Positions 22,665 through 34,033 of a stretch of DNA of 64,000 nt are shown in pieces. Location: positions 547,216 through 611,215 of the forward strand of contig QNQO01000673.1 of NCBI GenBank assembly GCA_003290165.1. Direction: 5' to 3'. Every line of letters begins with the position of its first letter. Position 1 is the stretch's first letter. The notes below the pieces were generated by a model. The model saw only the letters and a list, made by a program, of their open reading frames with translations, did not search any database and was not told the DNA's origin. This DNA is from Berberis thunbergii. Taxonomy: Eukaryota > Streptophyta > Magnoliopsida > Ranunculales > Berberidaceae. Position numbers and translations under genes: made by a program.

Positions 22665-24263
22665 ATGGGTCATCATTCATGCTGCAATCAACAAAAGGTG
22701 AAGAGAGGTCTTTGGTCTCCTGAAGAAGATGAGAAGCTCATTCGATATATTTCTACTCATGGTTATGGTTGTTGGAGTGAAGTTCCAGAAAAAGCTGGTA
22801 ATATGCTCTTTCTTTCCCTATCATCTTGGTTATTTTGTTCTTCGCTTGCACCAAAAAAAAAAACTGGGTACAGTGTTGTTGTATAGCAAAGAAGCCGCCT
22901 GGAGCTACATCCATTTTCATTTTCATTTTCATTTTCATGAAGAGTTTTTATGTGTTGAATGTGATAAGAACATATCAGATTCATTGCTATTGTTGAAAAT
23001 ATGCCTTAGTAAGTTCTAAGAGATGCAGGTCAATGAGAAAATTCAAAATAAAATATCGCCGAAATGTTTGAAAAATGTGGGCAATTTAATATAAGAAAAT
23101 GAGGTATAGTCCATAGATTTTCTTTTTCTTCTAAAATCTTGTCGTAGAAAGAAGAGTAAAATACAGAAATTTTTAAATGTCTTATTCAACATAAAGAAGA
23201 TCTGAGTACTTGGATTTTGCCATATACTTCACATGGGCTAATGTCAGTACAAGCATGAATTGCATTTTCTTTCATTTCAAGTTAAACAAGTAGTAGAGAT
23301 GAGGGGAAGTCTAGTGTATAGATTAATTATAGTTTGGCAAACATGAAATTTTTTGCCGAAATAATGATGCAGGGCTTCAAAGATGTGGCAAGAGTTGCAG
23401 ATTGAGATGGATTAACTACTTAAGACCTGATATCAGAAGAGGAAGGTTCACCCCAGAGGAGGAGAAGTTGATTATTAGCCTTCATGGGGTTGTTGGCAAC
23501 AGGTTTGGTTTAAGTGATTAAACAATTTCTTTCTGTTATTTTATATCGACTTATTTAAGTTAAAATTTTACTTCTTATTGCATCCCTGACCTGCAAAGGA
23601 TGACTATGTAGGTGGGCTCATATAGCAAGTCATTTGCCTGGAAGAACAGACAATGAGATAAAGAACTATTGGAATTCATGGATTAAGAAGAAAATACGGA
23701 AGACGTCTTCAACACCTTCATTGACGACAATGCCATCCAGTATCGACCTTGTTCAATCAAATTATGGGTTTAATCATGTAGATTTAACTCACCAAGACAT
23801 GGAAACAGCAAAGCAAACTATGTTTACAACCCCCTCACCCCTTTTCATGTTTGATACTGGCTCAGTCGATGGGATTATTAACAACAATAACACTCGTTCT
23901 GAGCTTTTTAATGAACCGGCATGCCTAAATTCGGACACTTGGAATGTAACTAACCATGAAGTGCAAGCTTCAATGTTTACAAATGGTACAGCAGATTCAA
24001 ACTACTTGCCGCCATTGTTGAACATGGAAAATATTGCGCCCATGGAGGTGCAATCATGTAACATGGGCGATAATGGAGAATTGAGCATGGAGTGTTTACA
24101 AGGACATGAATTGAATGAATGGGTTGAGTCTCAGCAATGCCCAGGGTTTTTAATTTGGGAACATGTTGAAGCTCATCTTGGTGGTGAAGGAGGAGGAGTT
24201 GAGTCAGCTAATTCATCCAGTATGGCTACTACAATGGTTTCTACTTATCCTTCATCTTTGTGA
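22665..24263 (+). CDS. MYB26: R2R3-MYB transcription factor, MYB26-like (three exons, complete)
   Basis: Exons 22665-22797, 23373-23502 and 23612-24263 join to 915 nt (304 residues plus stop), with GT-AG introns at the two positions typical of plant R2R3-MYBs (inside G45 and inside R88; exon 2 is the usual 130 nt). Repeat R2 (about residues 14-64) has Trp at 17, 37 and 57 and the KSCRLRW helix; R3 (67-115) has Phe70, Trp89, Trp108 and [14 protein letters not shown]. It is therefore a nuclear DNA-binding protein. The start [15 protein letters not shown] and the R3 sequence ([13 protein letters not shown]) point to the MYB26/MYB67 group; MYB26 in Arabidopsis drives secondary wall thickening of the anther endothecium and dehiscence. 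The R3 motif for bHLH partners is absent. The C-terminus is acidic and Asn/Ser-rich with an [14 protein letters not shown] patch. Orthology to MYB26 rather than MYB67 is inferred from memory of the family. Confidence 0.9.
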
Positions 24264-24287
24264 GAGATCCTTCATCTTTGTGAGAGG
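24248..24287 (+). repeat. 20-bp tandem duplication spanning the MYB stop codon
   Basis: TCCTTCATCTTTGTGAGAGA at 24248-24267 is repeated at 24268-24287 (last base differs). The stop TGA (24261-24263) lies in the first unit, so the protein end is unchanged and the second unit falls in the 3' UTR. Confidence 0.9.
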
Positions 24288-24920
24288 ACTGTCCATATAC
24301 TCTTCTTCCTGTCTCTTGAAAAGGATTTCATGTTTTCAAGTGGGTGGTAATTATTTAATTTTTTTTCTTCTTTTTTTTGGGGGTGTTTTTTGAAAAAGGC
24401 TTTGCCATGTGGTGCAACCAAAGCATATGCGTGCAGTGTTCCATGGTTTTTGAGATACAGAAAAGAATAACAATACAATTGATGACGAGTGAACAAAGAT
24501 CCTGAATTGTGTGTTTGTTTGTGGAAAGTTAATTTCAATTATTTGGTTCCTAAAGATCTTAATTGTATCACAGAGTTATGTTTTTGTTGCATATATATAC
24601 AGTCCGCCGAGAAAGTGCTTGAATGTAACTATGTGCTGACTTGTGAGAAAGAACATGGTAGAGTAGATTGCACTACTTGTCAGCACGAGTAATGGTATAG
24701 TTTGATATATACCACATCAAAAATCCATCTAGTAGAACTTAAGCTGTTAGTAGATCTGCGAAGACAATTCATACACATCAATTTGTCTGAGCTATATATA
24801 TATGTGTGTGTGTATGTATGGACAGCGAGAGTAAAGTTTAGTCTCAATATAGTTACGTTGAAGAATCACAAACTACGTCAATTATGAAACAAAAACATAA
24901 CACAACAAAAGAAAATTAAC
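24288..24920. other. MYB 3' flank
   Basis: T-rich, with no further gene. AATAAC/AATACA-type A-rich stretches near 24465-24478 could serve as polyadenylation signals, but no canonical AATAAA is obvious close to the stop. Short ORFs here have no motifs. Confidence 0.4.
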
Positions 24921-24929
24921 ACTATATAT

Positions 24930-25410
24930 GGGTAGAACAAAGCATGCATGCTAAGTTAAAATGGTTGTTGTAAGTAGAAAAAAAATTACCAATGAGTCAA
25001 TAAATGAAGGCTAGGGATAAGTTAATCAACAGTTATGTAGTTTTTGTATAATTGTATGTGGAAGTTAGTTAACCATGAGTCGATCCCAAGATCTTTCAAC
25101 AACAACGTTATAATAACACCTTAGACTTTCATACTAGGGGATATATATATCATAGGTTAAGTGCGAGGCAACGAACAACTGGAGTGTGACTTCAGTAGCA
25201 ATAGTTACATGCAGGATCCCTACAATAGACTACAAAGCAAGATGTAACAAAATGAAATTTAAAAAAAAAACGCGTAGAATGAAAGTATGCATGCTTAGTT
25301 AAATTAAATGGTTGTTGAAGGAAGAAAAAAAATCACCATGATTGGTCCACATTTATAGGAAATGAGTTAATTAACCATTTGGTATGTGGTTGTTGTATAC
25401 TTGTATTTTC
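24930..25410. repeat. Diverged direct repeat pair (24930-25060 and 25275-25410)
   Basis: Both copies contain a GCATGCATGC- or GCATGCTTAG-type start, then TGGTTGTTG, an A-run, ATGAGTTAATTAACC or a related sequence, and a GTATGTGG end. The similarity is clear but interrupted by indels, so this is an old duplication. Confidence 0.55.
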
Positions 25411-25560
25411 TTCTTCCTCTTCTTGTTCCCTGGGTTGGGTACTGATTTCGATTTCTTTTCCATTGCTTTGTTCATAAGGGTTTCGCAATACACCACAAAC
25501 ATCACATTTTAATTGAGAATTTTTTTTTAGGTTGCTTACTAAGAAAAGTAAGTTGGTAGA
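25400..25560 (-). pseudogene. Possible gene fragment with CxxC motif
   Basis: The minus-strand ORF 25656-25333 contains LKCDVCGVLRNP followed by an acidic stretch. This resembles half of a RanBP2-type zinc finger (C-x2-C) as found near the N-terminus of plant HBS1-like translation factors, but only one cysteine pair is present and no start or splice context supports a gene. It may be chance similarity. Confidence 0.2.
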
Positions 25561-25879
25561 AGGGTCACCTTCATTCAAAGAGAGGGACTCTCTACGGGAA
25601 TGCAAATGTCCCACCAACTGATTAACATTTGGGCAACTGGTGTGAATGAGAAACAATATTAATTAAGTTGGAAGTGCATCCTATTGGCAATCTTTTTGAC
25701 AATTAGCTATGGAACAGTGTTTAAAATATTGCCATGTTCTATGTCATAAATTTAGGCTTACGGGATGTCAACAAATTCGATATATGGGTTTTAAGATTAT
25801 TGTGGATTTTCCATCTTGTCGGTATATTTCGCGATCTTGACATATTGAATGTTGGGTATGACATGGCACAATGGTCGAA

Positions 25880-26010
25880 ATGTAGCACAAGTTAACCAAA
25901 TAAATTAAATTTTTTTTTAGTTTGACACTCATTAGTTTATACCTATTAGAATTTGGCAATTGTTTTGAAAACTATTTTAGTCTAATCCTCATTTTCTGAC
26001 AAAATCGTTA
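25880..26010. repeat. Dispersed repeat, inverted partner at 30215-30310
   Basis: AGTTTGACACTCATTAG and following bases correspond in inverted orientation to CTAATAAATATAAATTAATGAGTGTCAA at about 30250-30295. The source element is not identified. Confidence 0.45.
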
Positions 26011-26402
26011 AGTCCACGTCATTGACTGGTTAAAAATATTTTTTGAATCTTTTTACCTTTACTTTAAATTAATCCATAGTTAAGCCTAATAAAAATCACT
26101 CATTTTACACTGGTTTATCACCACTGTTTATATAAACATAACATTTGATATGGGCTTGGTCTACTCAGTGGTTTAGTCATAAGGAGGAGATAGGTTTATG
26201 AGCACGATATGCACTATAATGGATAAATGAGGATAAAGAAGTATGGACAAGTTGCTTACATGCAATTCCCCCACTTGCCCCCACTGAATTTTGAATTGTT
26301 TTTTAGCTTTTTCTTATGTGGGGGATGTCGACCCTTGCAACACCGATGAGGCAGCCCCTGCCCCACTCCTTCCTCTCTCCCTTTATTCTCTGCAACGCTG
26401 AC

Positions 26403-28782
26403 TATCATGCCCCGATTTTCGAAGAGGAAAACGAAAATCCATGTAGGATTATTTGTTTTCCCTAAAACTCGAAACGTGAAAATTCAATAACAACAGAAAC
26501 AATTAGCAGCAACAACTAAAACATGATTTAATTACTGAAACAAATTAAAACTCTAACCCGAAAAGACTGACGTTGCTAGCCCCACTAATGGTACTCCAGT
26601 AACGCTACCCAAAAATCTCTAAACCTGAAAGGCTAATCGGCTATATTGCCAAAGAAATGTACTAAAAAGCAAAAGCTCACTTGGGTCAGCAATAAAGTTG
26701 ATGTGAGAAATCTTCTATCTCAAAATCAATAAATCCATATGTGATAACATCAAACTAAACAAAAACATTCATATACATTCAACTAATAGCAAATTTTCAT
26801 AAAAACTAAACTTAATTTGCAAACATTCATATACATTTAGCTACCTCGGACCCACTCTAACCCCATAATTAATTTACAATCAAGCATATACCAAAAACAA
26901 ATCTGACAATAACATCTATCACAAAATTATCAACTACTCTAAGGCATTCATGTATTGTATTTTTATAAGGCAAAAGAGAGCGAAAATTACTCACAAATTT
27001 GGAAGCGATGAATCAAGTTTCCATAAAGCCAATAAATAAATAAATAAATCTTCATACGTCAAGCACACCAAATGTGAACAAGTGCACACAAATCCAACAT
27101 CCCAAGCCACAATAAAAATGTCAAAATTCAACCTCAAATCAAACCCGTGTGTTCAAACACATACACACGCACACACAAAACTGTGTGCTTAGCACGCTTC
27201 TCATTCTCCTATCTTTTTCTTTCTATATTTCTTTTCTCTCTTTCATTTCCTTCCACAAAGCTACCATAACAATCATCGCCAAATCATGTCAACTCTAAAG
27301 AAAATTAATCAATTATTGATTCACACCTATTAACAATCCCTTTGAAACAAAATATCCCAAACGCTCCCCCTGCTTGGTTTCATTATTTACTATTCCAATC
27401 CTCTTAGTTTGCATACAAGAATGGAGAAACCCATAGACAAATGAGTTCAAGGCACTATTTAATTTAAAAACATTGTTCTTGTATCTTTCCAAATCATAAA
27501 GAAATCTGTGAAGTTATTTCTTTCTGACCATATAATGAATCACCATTGCAGCATATCATGATTGAACCCTTGATCAATTAAATTTCTTTCTAGAAAGGAG
27601 TATGATTGAGGTGATTTATATGGACCCTCACATGGTTTTCGCCTGTGGGAGTAATCTAGGAACCTCAGATACTTGCACAGGCTGAAATAGTTTCTAGTGC
27701 AAAAGTGTAGTCAAACCATACATGGGTTTGACCAGCTGTCTCAGATCACCAATTCTTTCTTTGATCTAGTTCAAATGACAGTCATGGCATTGTCTTGCAA
27801 ATAAAACTGAAGGCATGAACACCCAATACCCAAATGAGACTCGCAACACAGAAAACATCTAAACTATTGGTAGTTCGGCTGACCAACTGGCCAAAATGGG
27901 TGCTAGTGCTACCTAAAGGCAGAACTACATCATAACATAACCCAGGTCTCAGGCTATAGCAGGGGTTAGATTTGATAAAAACAATCCTCTATACCATACT
28001 ATACTCGTATATATATGAGAACTGTCCCAAAAACAACAAAAGTAGAACATTGGCAAAAACCGTCTCATATCATGTGCCCACTACTTTGTCAGATAACTTG
28101 TCCCATTTTCCAAATGTCTGTCAATTTCTCTACATTTTATTGTTTTTTTTTTAAATTACTTGCAAAAATCTCCCTTTCATTAACTCACAATGTACTCTTT
28201 CTTTCTTCAGAAATTCTTAATGGCCTGGGAAGCCTGCCTGGGGGGGGGGGGGGGGGGGGGGGGGGCGAAAATATAATGTTGCCCCCCTCTTTAAACACAT
28301 ACTCCAAAAAAATGTTTAAAGAGGGGGGGGAGGCAAAATTGTATTTTCGCCCTCCCCCCAGGCAGGTTTCCCAGGCTCTGTAGAAGTGTTCTTCTTTCTT
28401 TGAGCATCACGTCACACTAACAAACATAAATGCTCACCACTAAAAAAAACAATAAAGAGATGAGAATTTTACTCAAAATTTGAGCAAATTTCTTTCTTCA
28501 GCACCTTTCATCTTTTTCAATGTAAATTATTTTTTTCTGTGTGTATCTAGAGAGAAAAATGAGGCTAGGGTCTAAATGAGTTTTTAATTAGGGTTTCTTT
28601 GACTAAACACAACCATCACTCATCTCTTACCCACCACCAGCCTAAACCTAGGTCCTAAATTAAAATCATAAAATATAATTATTTGTAACTATTACCAATT
28701 AATAATTACTACCAATAAATAAATATTATTAACTTCTAAATTAATAAAAGTATATTGATAAGTGAATTGGGCGGGTATTACA
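26403..28782 (+). mobile_element. Solo LTR of a Ty3/gypsy-type retrotransposon
   Basis: Starts TATCATGCCCCGATTTTCG (the expected TG is mutated to TA) and ends GGGCGGGTATTACA, start and end sequences I associate with a common plant LTR family. It is flanked by CTGAC (26398-26402) and TTGAC (28783-28787), a 5-bp target duplication with one mismatch. No internal retroviral genes and no second LTR are seen, consistent with LTR-LTR recombination. A foldback element is nested at 28223-28376. Small ORFs inside are not genes. Confidence 0.65.
28223..28376. mobile_element. 154-bp foldback MITE with poly-G, nested in the solo LTR
   Basis: The arms GCCTGGGAAGCCTGCCTGGGG and CCCCAGGCAGGTTTCCCAGGC are inverted repeats. 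The inner halves (CGAAAATATAATGTTGCCCC / GGGAGGCAAAATTGTATTTTCG and CTCTTTAAACA / TGTTTAAAGAG) extend the pairing almost to the centre. The left arm contains 26 consecutive G (28240-28265), whereas the right arm has only six or seven C at that point. No target duplication is evident. Confidence 0.7.
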
Positions 28783-30420
28783 TTGACGATGCGCGCCTCG
28801 TCTCTTTCCTCTTTTTTGCTTCATCTCTCTGTTTACCACGAGTTCGACAATCGTTCGGTCTCCTCATTTTTTCCTCTCCCTCCCTTTCTTCTTGATTTAT
28901 TTTCTTTTTCCACTATCGCCACTAGCCATTGGCAACTCCAACCTTTCTTGTATGCATTGAGGAAGAAATTTATTTAAGGTATTTCTCGAGATGGATTCGT
29001 ATCTTGAGGTCTAGTTTTGTATTTTATTCATAAAATTTTATGAAGATACATAAAAGATTTGATCCATTAATTTTTTTTCTCAAGATGCATGTTTGTATTT
29101 CGAGTTTCATATATGAGTTATTGTTTAAAGAACATTTTGGTAATCAATGTGGGACAGTCAATGCATGTGGACTGCTAGTCCTAGGTGAGACTGTAATAGT
29201 GATTAATGATAAAGTAACATCTAATTAGATATATATATTTTTATAAAGGCAAATCATTAAAAACTAAATTAGGTGGATCAAATTTCTTCCCTAATCTTAG
29301 ATTAGGTGAAATTTTGTTTAACAATTGGTGATCTGTACAATTATTTATGTATTGTTCAAATATAAAATTATATTAAAATAATTAATTAATATATTAATAT
29401 TAATTAACTATGATTTCTTACTTCACCCTCCTTTAACATAAATCCTGGCTCCATCGCTAACTTACATCGTGAAACTGGTATTGAAAATGTGATATGCTAA
29501 CATATATATAGTTTAAGTTAGGTTCTAGCTGACAATTGTTTTATATTTTCCAATTACTATACCAAAAGAGAATTGATTGAGTGATTTTGTGCTCTGTATA
29601 ATGGTGGTAATATTTAAAGGAAATATTAACAGAGCTTAAGTGTTACTAAGAACAATTATGGCCAGTTAGAAAAAGCACAGTAACTAGGCAAGAAGTGTTT
29701 ACTTGATGATCCCATTCCAAGGATCGATGTGTCTCTCTGCTCTGTGAACACATTCCCTTGTAATATTGACCAATAGATCAACTCGAACAGATTTGTAGTC
29801 TCCGCTTTGCAGTGGGTTTGAGTCGCCAACTGATTTGGGAAAATAGAAAGCTTCGACAAAAACAACCTATTTTTCTCTCTTTAGTATAACAACAAACAAA
29901 TAAGGCTCTCACCAACAAAACCCATAATCTCAAAGAAACAATTCAACAAGTCTTGAGATTCTCGGCTTGAAATGGTTGTTGTTTGAAATGAGAAGTGCTA
30001 GAGTTGGAGAGGGTGTCGACGATCGCACGGGGAGAGTTCTCTTTCTCGTGATGAAAGGAGAAGAGATAATATAGTGAGAGTGGGAGTGGGAGGTGGTTGA
30101 GGAAGAAGAGAAAATTTGATTTTTGGGTTTCTAAAGACACCCCACACAAAGGTAAAGGCTAGAGGGTTCGGAAAATGTTTGTATTGATCAATGACATGAA
30201 CTTAATGGTTCTGTAAAAAAAAAATGAGAGTTAGACTCAAATAGTTTTCATAATGAGTGTCAAACTCTAATAAATATAAATTAATGAGTGTCAATCTGAA
30301 AAAACCTCGTCAATTAAAAACCTTTCACGTTGTACTAACATCAACCAAGTTGCAATCAAGATCAACTCTCCAACAAAGCCGACCGAAGAGGATTCCTAAA
30401 GCAGTGAATAATCAAACAGA
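28783..30420. other. Intergenic sequence, no supported gene
   Basis: AT-rich with scattered short ORFs (28762-28977, 29040-29228, 29656-29865 minus, 29943-30149 minus). None shows recognisable motifs or splice context. Confidence 0.4.
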
Positions 30421-30429
30421 AATTCTAAA

Positions 30430-30596
30430 TGTCGAGGGAAAGAGCGAGGAAACCAGCGAGGTAAACGAGGTGGCGGGGGGTGAACCGTTCACCCCCCTCG
30501 AGATGTTTTCTGCGCGCGCATCTCGAGGGGGGTGAACGATTCACACCCCCCGCCACCACGTTTACCTCGCTGATTTCCTCGCCCTTTCCCTCGACA
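30430..30596. mobile_element. 167-bp near-perfect foldback MITE, TGTCGAGG family
   Basis: Two arms of about 76 bp (TGTCGAGGGAAAGAGCGAGG... and ...CTTTCCCTCGACA) flank a loop of about 14 bp rich in GCGC (near 30505-30518). The symmetry extends outward to ATTCTA, as in the shorter relative at 4527-4593. An RNA copy would form a long hairpin. The overlapping ORFs 30257-30535 and 30489-30731 arise from this palindrome. Confidence 0.75.
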
Positions 30597-30947
30597 CATA
30601 GAATCGCTCATAATCAAATATCCATGCACCAAAGTTAGCGTATACATTTTACTATTCCACAAGATATTCCCTCTTTTTGTCAATTTGTTTCTCCACTGCA
30701 CTACTCCTAAAATTATGGGCCCATGGGCCAAAAGCTTTTGAAGCCTAACAAATTCACTCGTGTGTTTGGAAGATGGAAAATTTGGTAAGGAACAAGTCTG
30801 GCCTGACCCTTTTTAATCAATGCCTCAACCCGGACACAAACCCAAACCCCAATGATGTCTTCCTCTCCTTCAACTTCAAGGGGCATTGGGTTGAAATGAT
30901 TTTATAGGGATTTGAGTGCCAATTTAGGATTATTAAGTTTTATTTTA

Positions 30948-32587
30948 CAGGGGGTATTCAATCATGGATTTTAATAGAGTCTGAAAGATTTTAAATCTTA
31001 TGGTTTTTAAAATATTTCAAAGGAGTTTACAGAATCCACTGAATTTTGATGTATTTTAAGTGACTGGATTTTGTGAAATTTACAGAATCCACTGGATTTT
31101 AATGGATTTTTATTATTGGATTTTCTGAAACAAAAGGGTTATAAAAATTCAAACTTGATTCGTTTCAACTCACAAATTTCAACTGAACACACAAAACCCA
31201 GATTGAAATTCCATTAAAAAAATGTTGAATCAGCAGGGGATGTCCTGAAACAACATTCAGTGAGAATTTCTTCCTAGAATCAGCAGGGGATGTCCTGAGG
31301 TTATTTGGAGCCGAGAAATCAAATGAAAAACGTAATTACATTATAAAAAACACATCGCTTTTCCATGAATTAACATCAACAATCAACTTTCAGCAAAGCA
31401 TAGCAAGGTCTTATCAACATGAAATCCACTGAAACCACAAACAATAACACATTTGACTTCAGATCCACAACGACAATCAAAACAACAACTACTCAACATG
31501 TTAGATCCATGATTCAAACTACTACGATTCGACATTCAGATTAGTTAATCAAACACATAAGAAAAAGGAACGGAGAGAAGTTTCGTTTACCAGGAAGAAG
31601 AACGAAAAAAACTAGGGTTTATGGATTCCTCTCGATGGATTTTCTTTGTTTGGTCTTTATCGCCATTGAAGAACACCTTCTCTGTAAGAACATAAGCACT
31701 GTTTGAAGAACATCTTTGTAAGAAAAAGGGTTTGTACCTTTGAGGTCAAACAGGGACGAAGAGCTCCTCGACATATCGTTAGCCTTTCTTCTTCTTCGTC
31801 TTTGTTCAGAAACCTTCGAGTCGATTAGAGAGGAAGCGAAGAAGCAGCCATGTGAGCAGAGAGTCAAACGTAGAGGAGGAGTTGGAGGCAGAGCTGGGTG
31901 AGATAGAGGCTGGAGCATCGAAAGGGTTTCTGCGCAAATGGGCGAATGGGATTTGTGTCGGGGAAGACGTAAGATCTTGGGTATAGAGATTGTTTGGGAA
32001 TTTGGGGTTCTGGGTAAACCCCCAATTTGGATTTGTGAAGAGAAATCAATGGGTTCATCAGAGATGCCATTGTTGGGGTCTTGCAAAGCAGAGACGACCT
32101 TCTTCCTCTTCGTTTGGATTTGTTATTATGACACTGTAATCTCTAGTGTGCTGTCATGATAGAGAAGTAGCCATTAGAACAGAACGAGAAAGAGAGCTCT
32201 CTAGAGTGTTTTTGAGAGTTTTTGCAGAGAGAGAGAGAGAGAGAGTCGTATTTGAAATCCGAGGGTAAAGGGTCGGATTTGTAAAGGAGTTTGATATTTA
32301 TATTTTTCACAAATAAATCCTTCAAAGTCCTTCAAAATCCATCAAGTCAACAAATCCATTAAAATTCTCTGTTGTTTGAATACCCCTAAATTTCATTGTA
32401 TTGTTTAAAATCCATGATTGAATACCCCATGATTTTAATGGATTATAAAACAATCATTTAAAATCTATATTTGAATACCCCTAGATTTCATTGTATTGTT
32501 TTAAATCCTTAATTGAATACTCCTATATTTTAATGGACTTTAAAATCTTTCAGAATCCATTAAAATACATGATTGAATACCCCCCCT
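30948..32587. mobile_element. PIF/Harbinger-like non-autonomous element, 1.64 kb
   Basis: Terminal repeats CAGGGGGTATTCAATC and (reverse complement) AGGGGGGTATTCAATC continue as an imperfect inverted repeat for about 45 bp. The 3-bp duplication TTA lies at 30945-30947 and 32588-32590, as expected for Harbinger. Both subterminal regions match the remnants at 10391-10480 and 3478-3790. No DDE transposase is present. The interior contains a (GA)n tract at about 32227-32244 and a 21-bp direct repeat (AATCAGCAGGGGATGTCCTGA at about 31228 and 31276). Confidence 0.8.
31619..32086 (-). other. 155-codon ORF inside the Harbinger-like element
   Basis: The minus-strand frame starts MQDPNNGISDEP, is Ser/Pro-rich in the middle and has a basic patch (SEQRRRRRKAND). 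There is no transposase, Myb/SANT or other domain that I recognise. It may be a first exon or a captured fragment, and its coding status is unproven. Confidence 0.25.
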
Positions 32588-32805
32588 TTAGTTAAGAGGA
32601 CCTGACATATACCAAAGACAACATTCATGCTACACTGTTTGCGTTCACATTGTTCAAGAAGCATTGTATGCATGACATGAAAACACTTTGCAAATGTTTA
32701 AAATACATTCAGGGTTCGAAAATTAATTTTTTTTTAAAATTTTATCAATGGATACATACAATTGAATGGTATGCAAACAATATCCAAAAGTTTAAGACAC
32801 TTGTA

Positions 32806-34033
32806 TAGGCATGGTAACGAGATGAGTTCGATTGAGATTTGCCAGATTCAGAACTGAACCAAACATTCCTCGGGTCCTGTTGGGGTCTACCTAGGTTTCC
32901 CTGCTCAAACCACCAAACCTAAGGTAGCCCCACCAGTGTGCAACTTTTGGGAGATTTTTTGACATTTTATAGAAATAGAAGTTTCTTTTTTTATTATTTA
33001 TTTCTACCTAATGTGAGACTAAAATAATTAGAAAATCTTGTGTTTTTCAATTGTAGCATCTCATTTTCCTTTTTTCTTAGATGATTGGGGACAAAGTAAC
33101 ACAATATTATCAGTGGATGAAAATCTTAGGTTGCACAACAACTCTTTCAATGTCCTGTAAAGTGTTAATGACAACAATGATATGGAATGGACAAACAGTA
33201 TGGAACCCTTGTGTGTACATCTAGAGATGGAAGAAGGCGAGATTGAAGAACAAACTAATACAACTCGCAAGGAGATCACACAAGGTGATAAAACTCATAT
33301 TGAGAACATAGGTCAGCCCTTGAACGAGGTTGTCCATGAGCCAAGTATGGACAAAGAGGTGGATCAATCCTTAAAGGAGATTGTCCATGAACCAAGTATG
33401 GACATAGAGGCAGATCAGTCCTTGAACGAGGTTTTCCATGAGCTAAATATGAACACAAAGGTCCCTCAAGAGGAAAGTCATTATAGAGATGATGATGAAA
33501 GTCATGAAAGCATTGGCTATGAGGAAAAACAATTATCTAAAAAGTACATAAAAGCATGGAACCAGGATTTCAGAGTAAGCCCTCGGAGATCCACCCGTAC
33601 TAGGAAAACGAACAAAAAATACATGAAACATGGATCACTATCCACCACAACAAAAAGAATGGTAATTTTTAAATTACCTCATCCTAATGAAATAAAGCAT
33701 GGGTCGCCTTTATCAGAGTAAGGAGACTAGAATAGACATTGGTTTAGGTTAAGCATTCTTCGTCATTGTTTTGTAATGAATAGTTACATTTTGAGAGATT
33801 GTATTTTGAGACATCTTTATTTTTCATTAATATAAAGGTTGAGGGGTCCTGAAAACCTTGCTTGCTTTTCAAAAAATAAATAAATTAATATTCGATTATG
33901 GTTTATGGGTTCAAATTTGATTCTAAACACCGAGAACCAGATCTAAGCCAGAATTAAGTCTGTTCGTTCAAACCTGAACTTTAGGAACGAGTCCATGCGA
34001 GTACCCATCGGTTCGGGCCAATTCCCATGCCTA
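32806..34033. mobile_element. hAT-like insertion in the minisatellite
   Basis: The ends are inverted: TAGGCATGGTAACG at 32806 and, on the other strand, TAGGCATGGGAATTGG from 34033. Subterminal regions are rich in GAACC/GGTTCGG-type motifs, as in Ac/hAT elements. The interrupted repeat unit (see 32690-34335) supports a discrete insertion of 1228 bp. I see no 8-bp target duplication, so the superfamily call is tentative. Confidence 0.5.
33182..33721 (+). CDS. Hypothetical 179-residue acidic/basic protein with three internal repeats
   Basis: Unrecognised. The protein starts MEWTNSMEPLCVHLEMEEGE. From about residue 45 it carries three 20-residue repeats of the form LNE(V/I)VHEPSMDxExDQS (60-nt DNA repeats at about 33313-33470), then an acidic stretch, and ends with a basic segment (SPRRSTRTRKTNKKYMKHG) that could be a nuclear localisation signal. 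No catalytic motif or membrane segment is seen. It is the only long ORF within the hAT-like insertion at 32806-34033; upstream codons (from about 33080) are open apart from one stop, so the start may be wrong or the gene broken. It could be a captured fragment of a host gene. Confidence 0.35.
   Translation: MEWTNSMEPLCVHLEMEEGEIEEQTNTTRKEITQGDKTHIENIGQPLNEVVHEPSMDKEVDQSLKEIVHEPSMDIEADQSLNEVFHELNMNTKVPQEESHYRDDDESHESIGYEEKQLSKKYIKAWNQDFRVSPRRSTRTRKTNKKYMKHGSLSTTTKRMVIFKLPHPNEIKHGSPLSE

Noticed and set aside
22335..22676. Minus-strand 113-codon ORF overlapping the MYB start
   Set aside because: Built from the (AGT)n and (CCA)n microsatellites and antisense to the MYB leader; no motif.
30257..30731. 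ORFs of 92 and 80 codons on opposite strands sharing an ESFTPLEM/EPFTPLEM segment
   Set aside because: The shared text is a direct consequence of the palindromic MITE at 30430-30596 being read from both strands.
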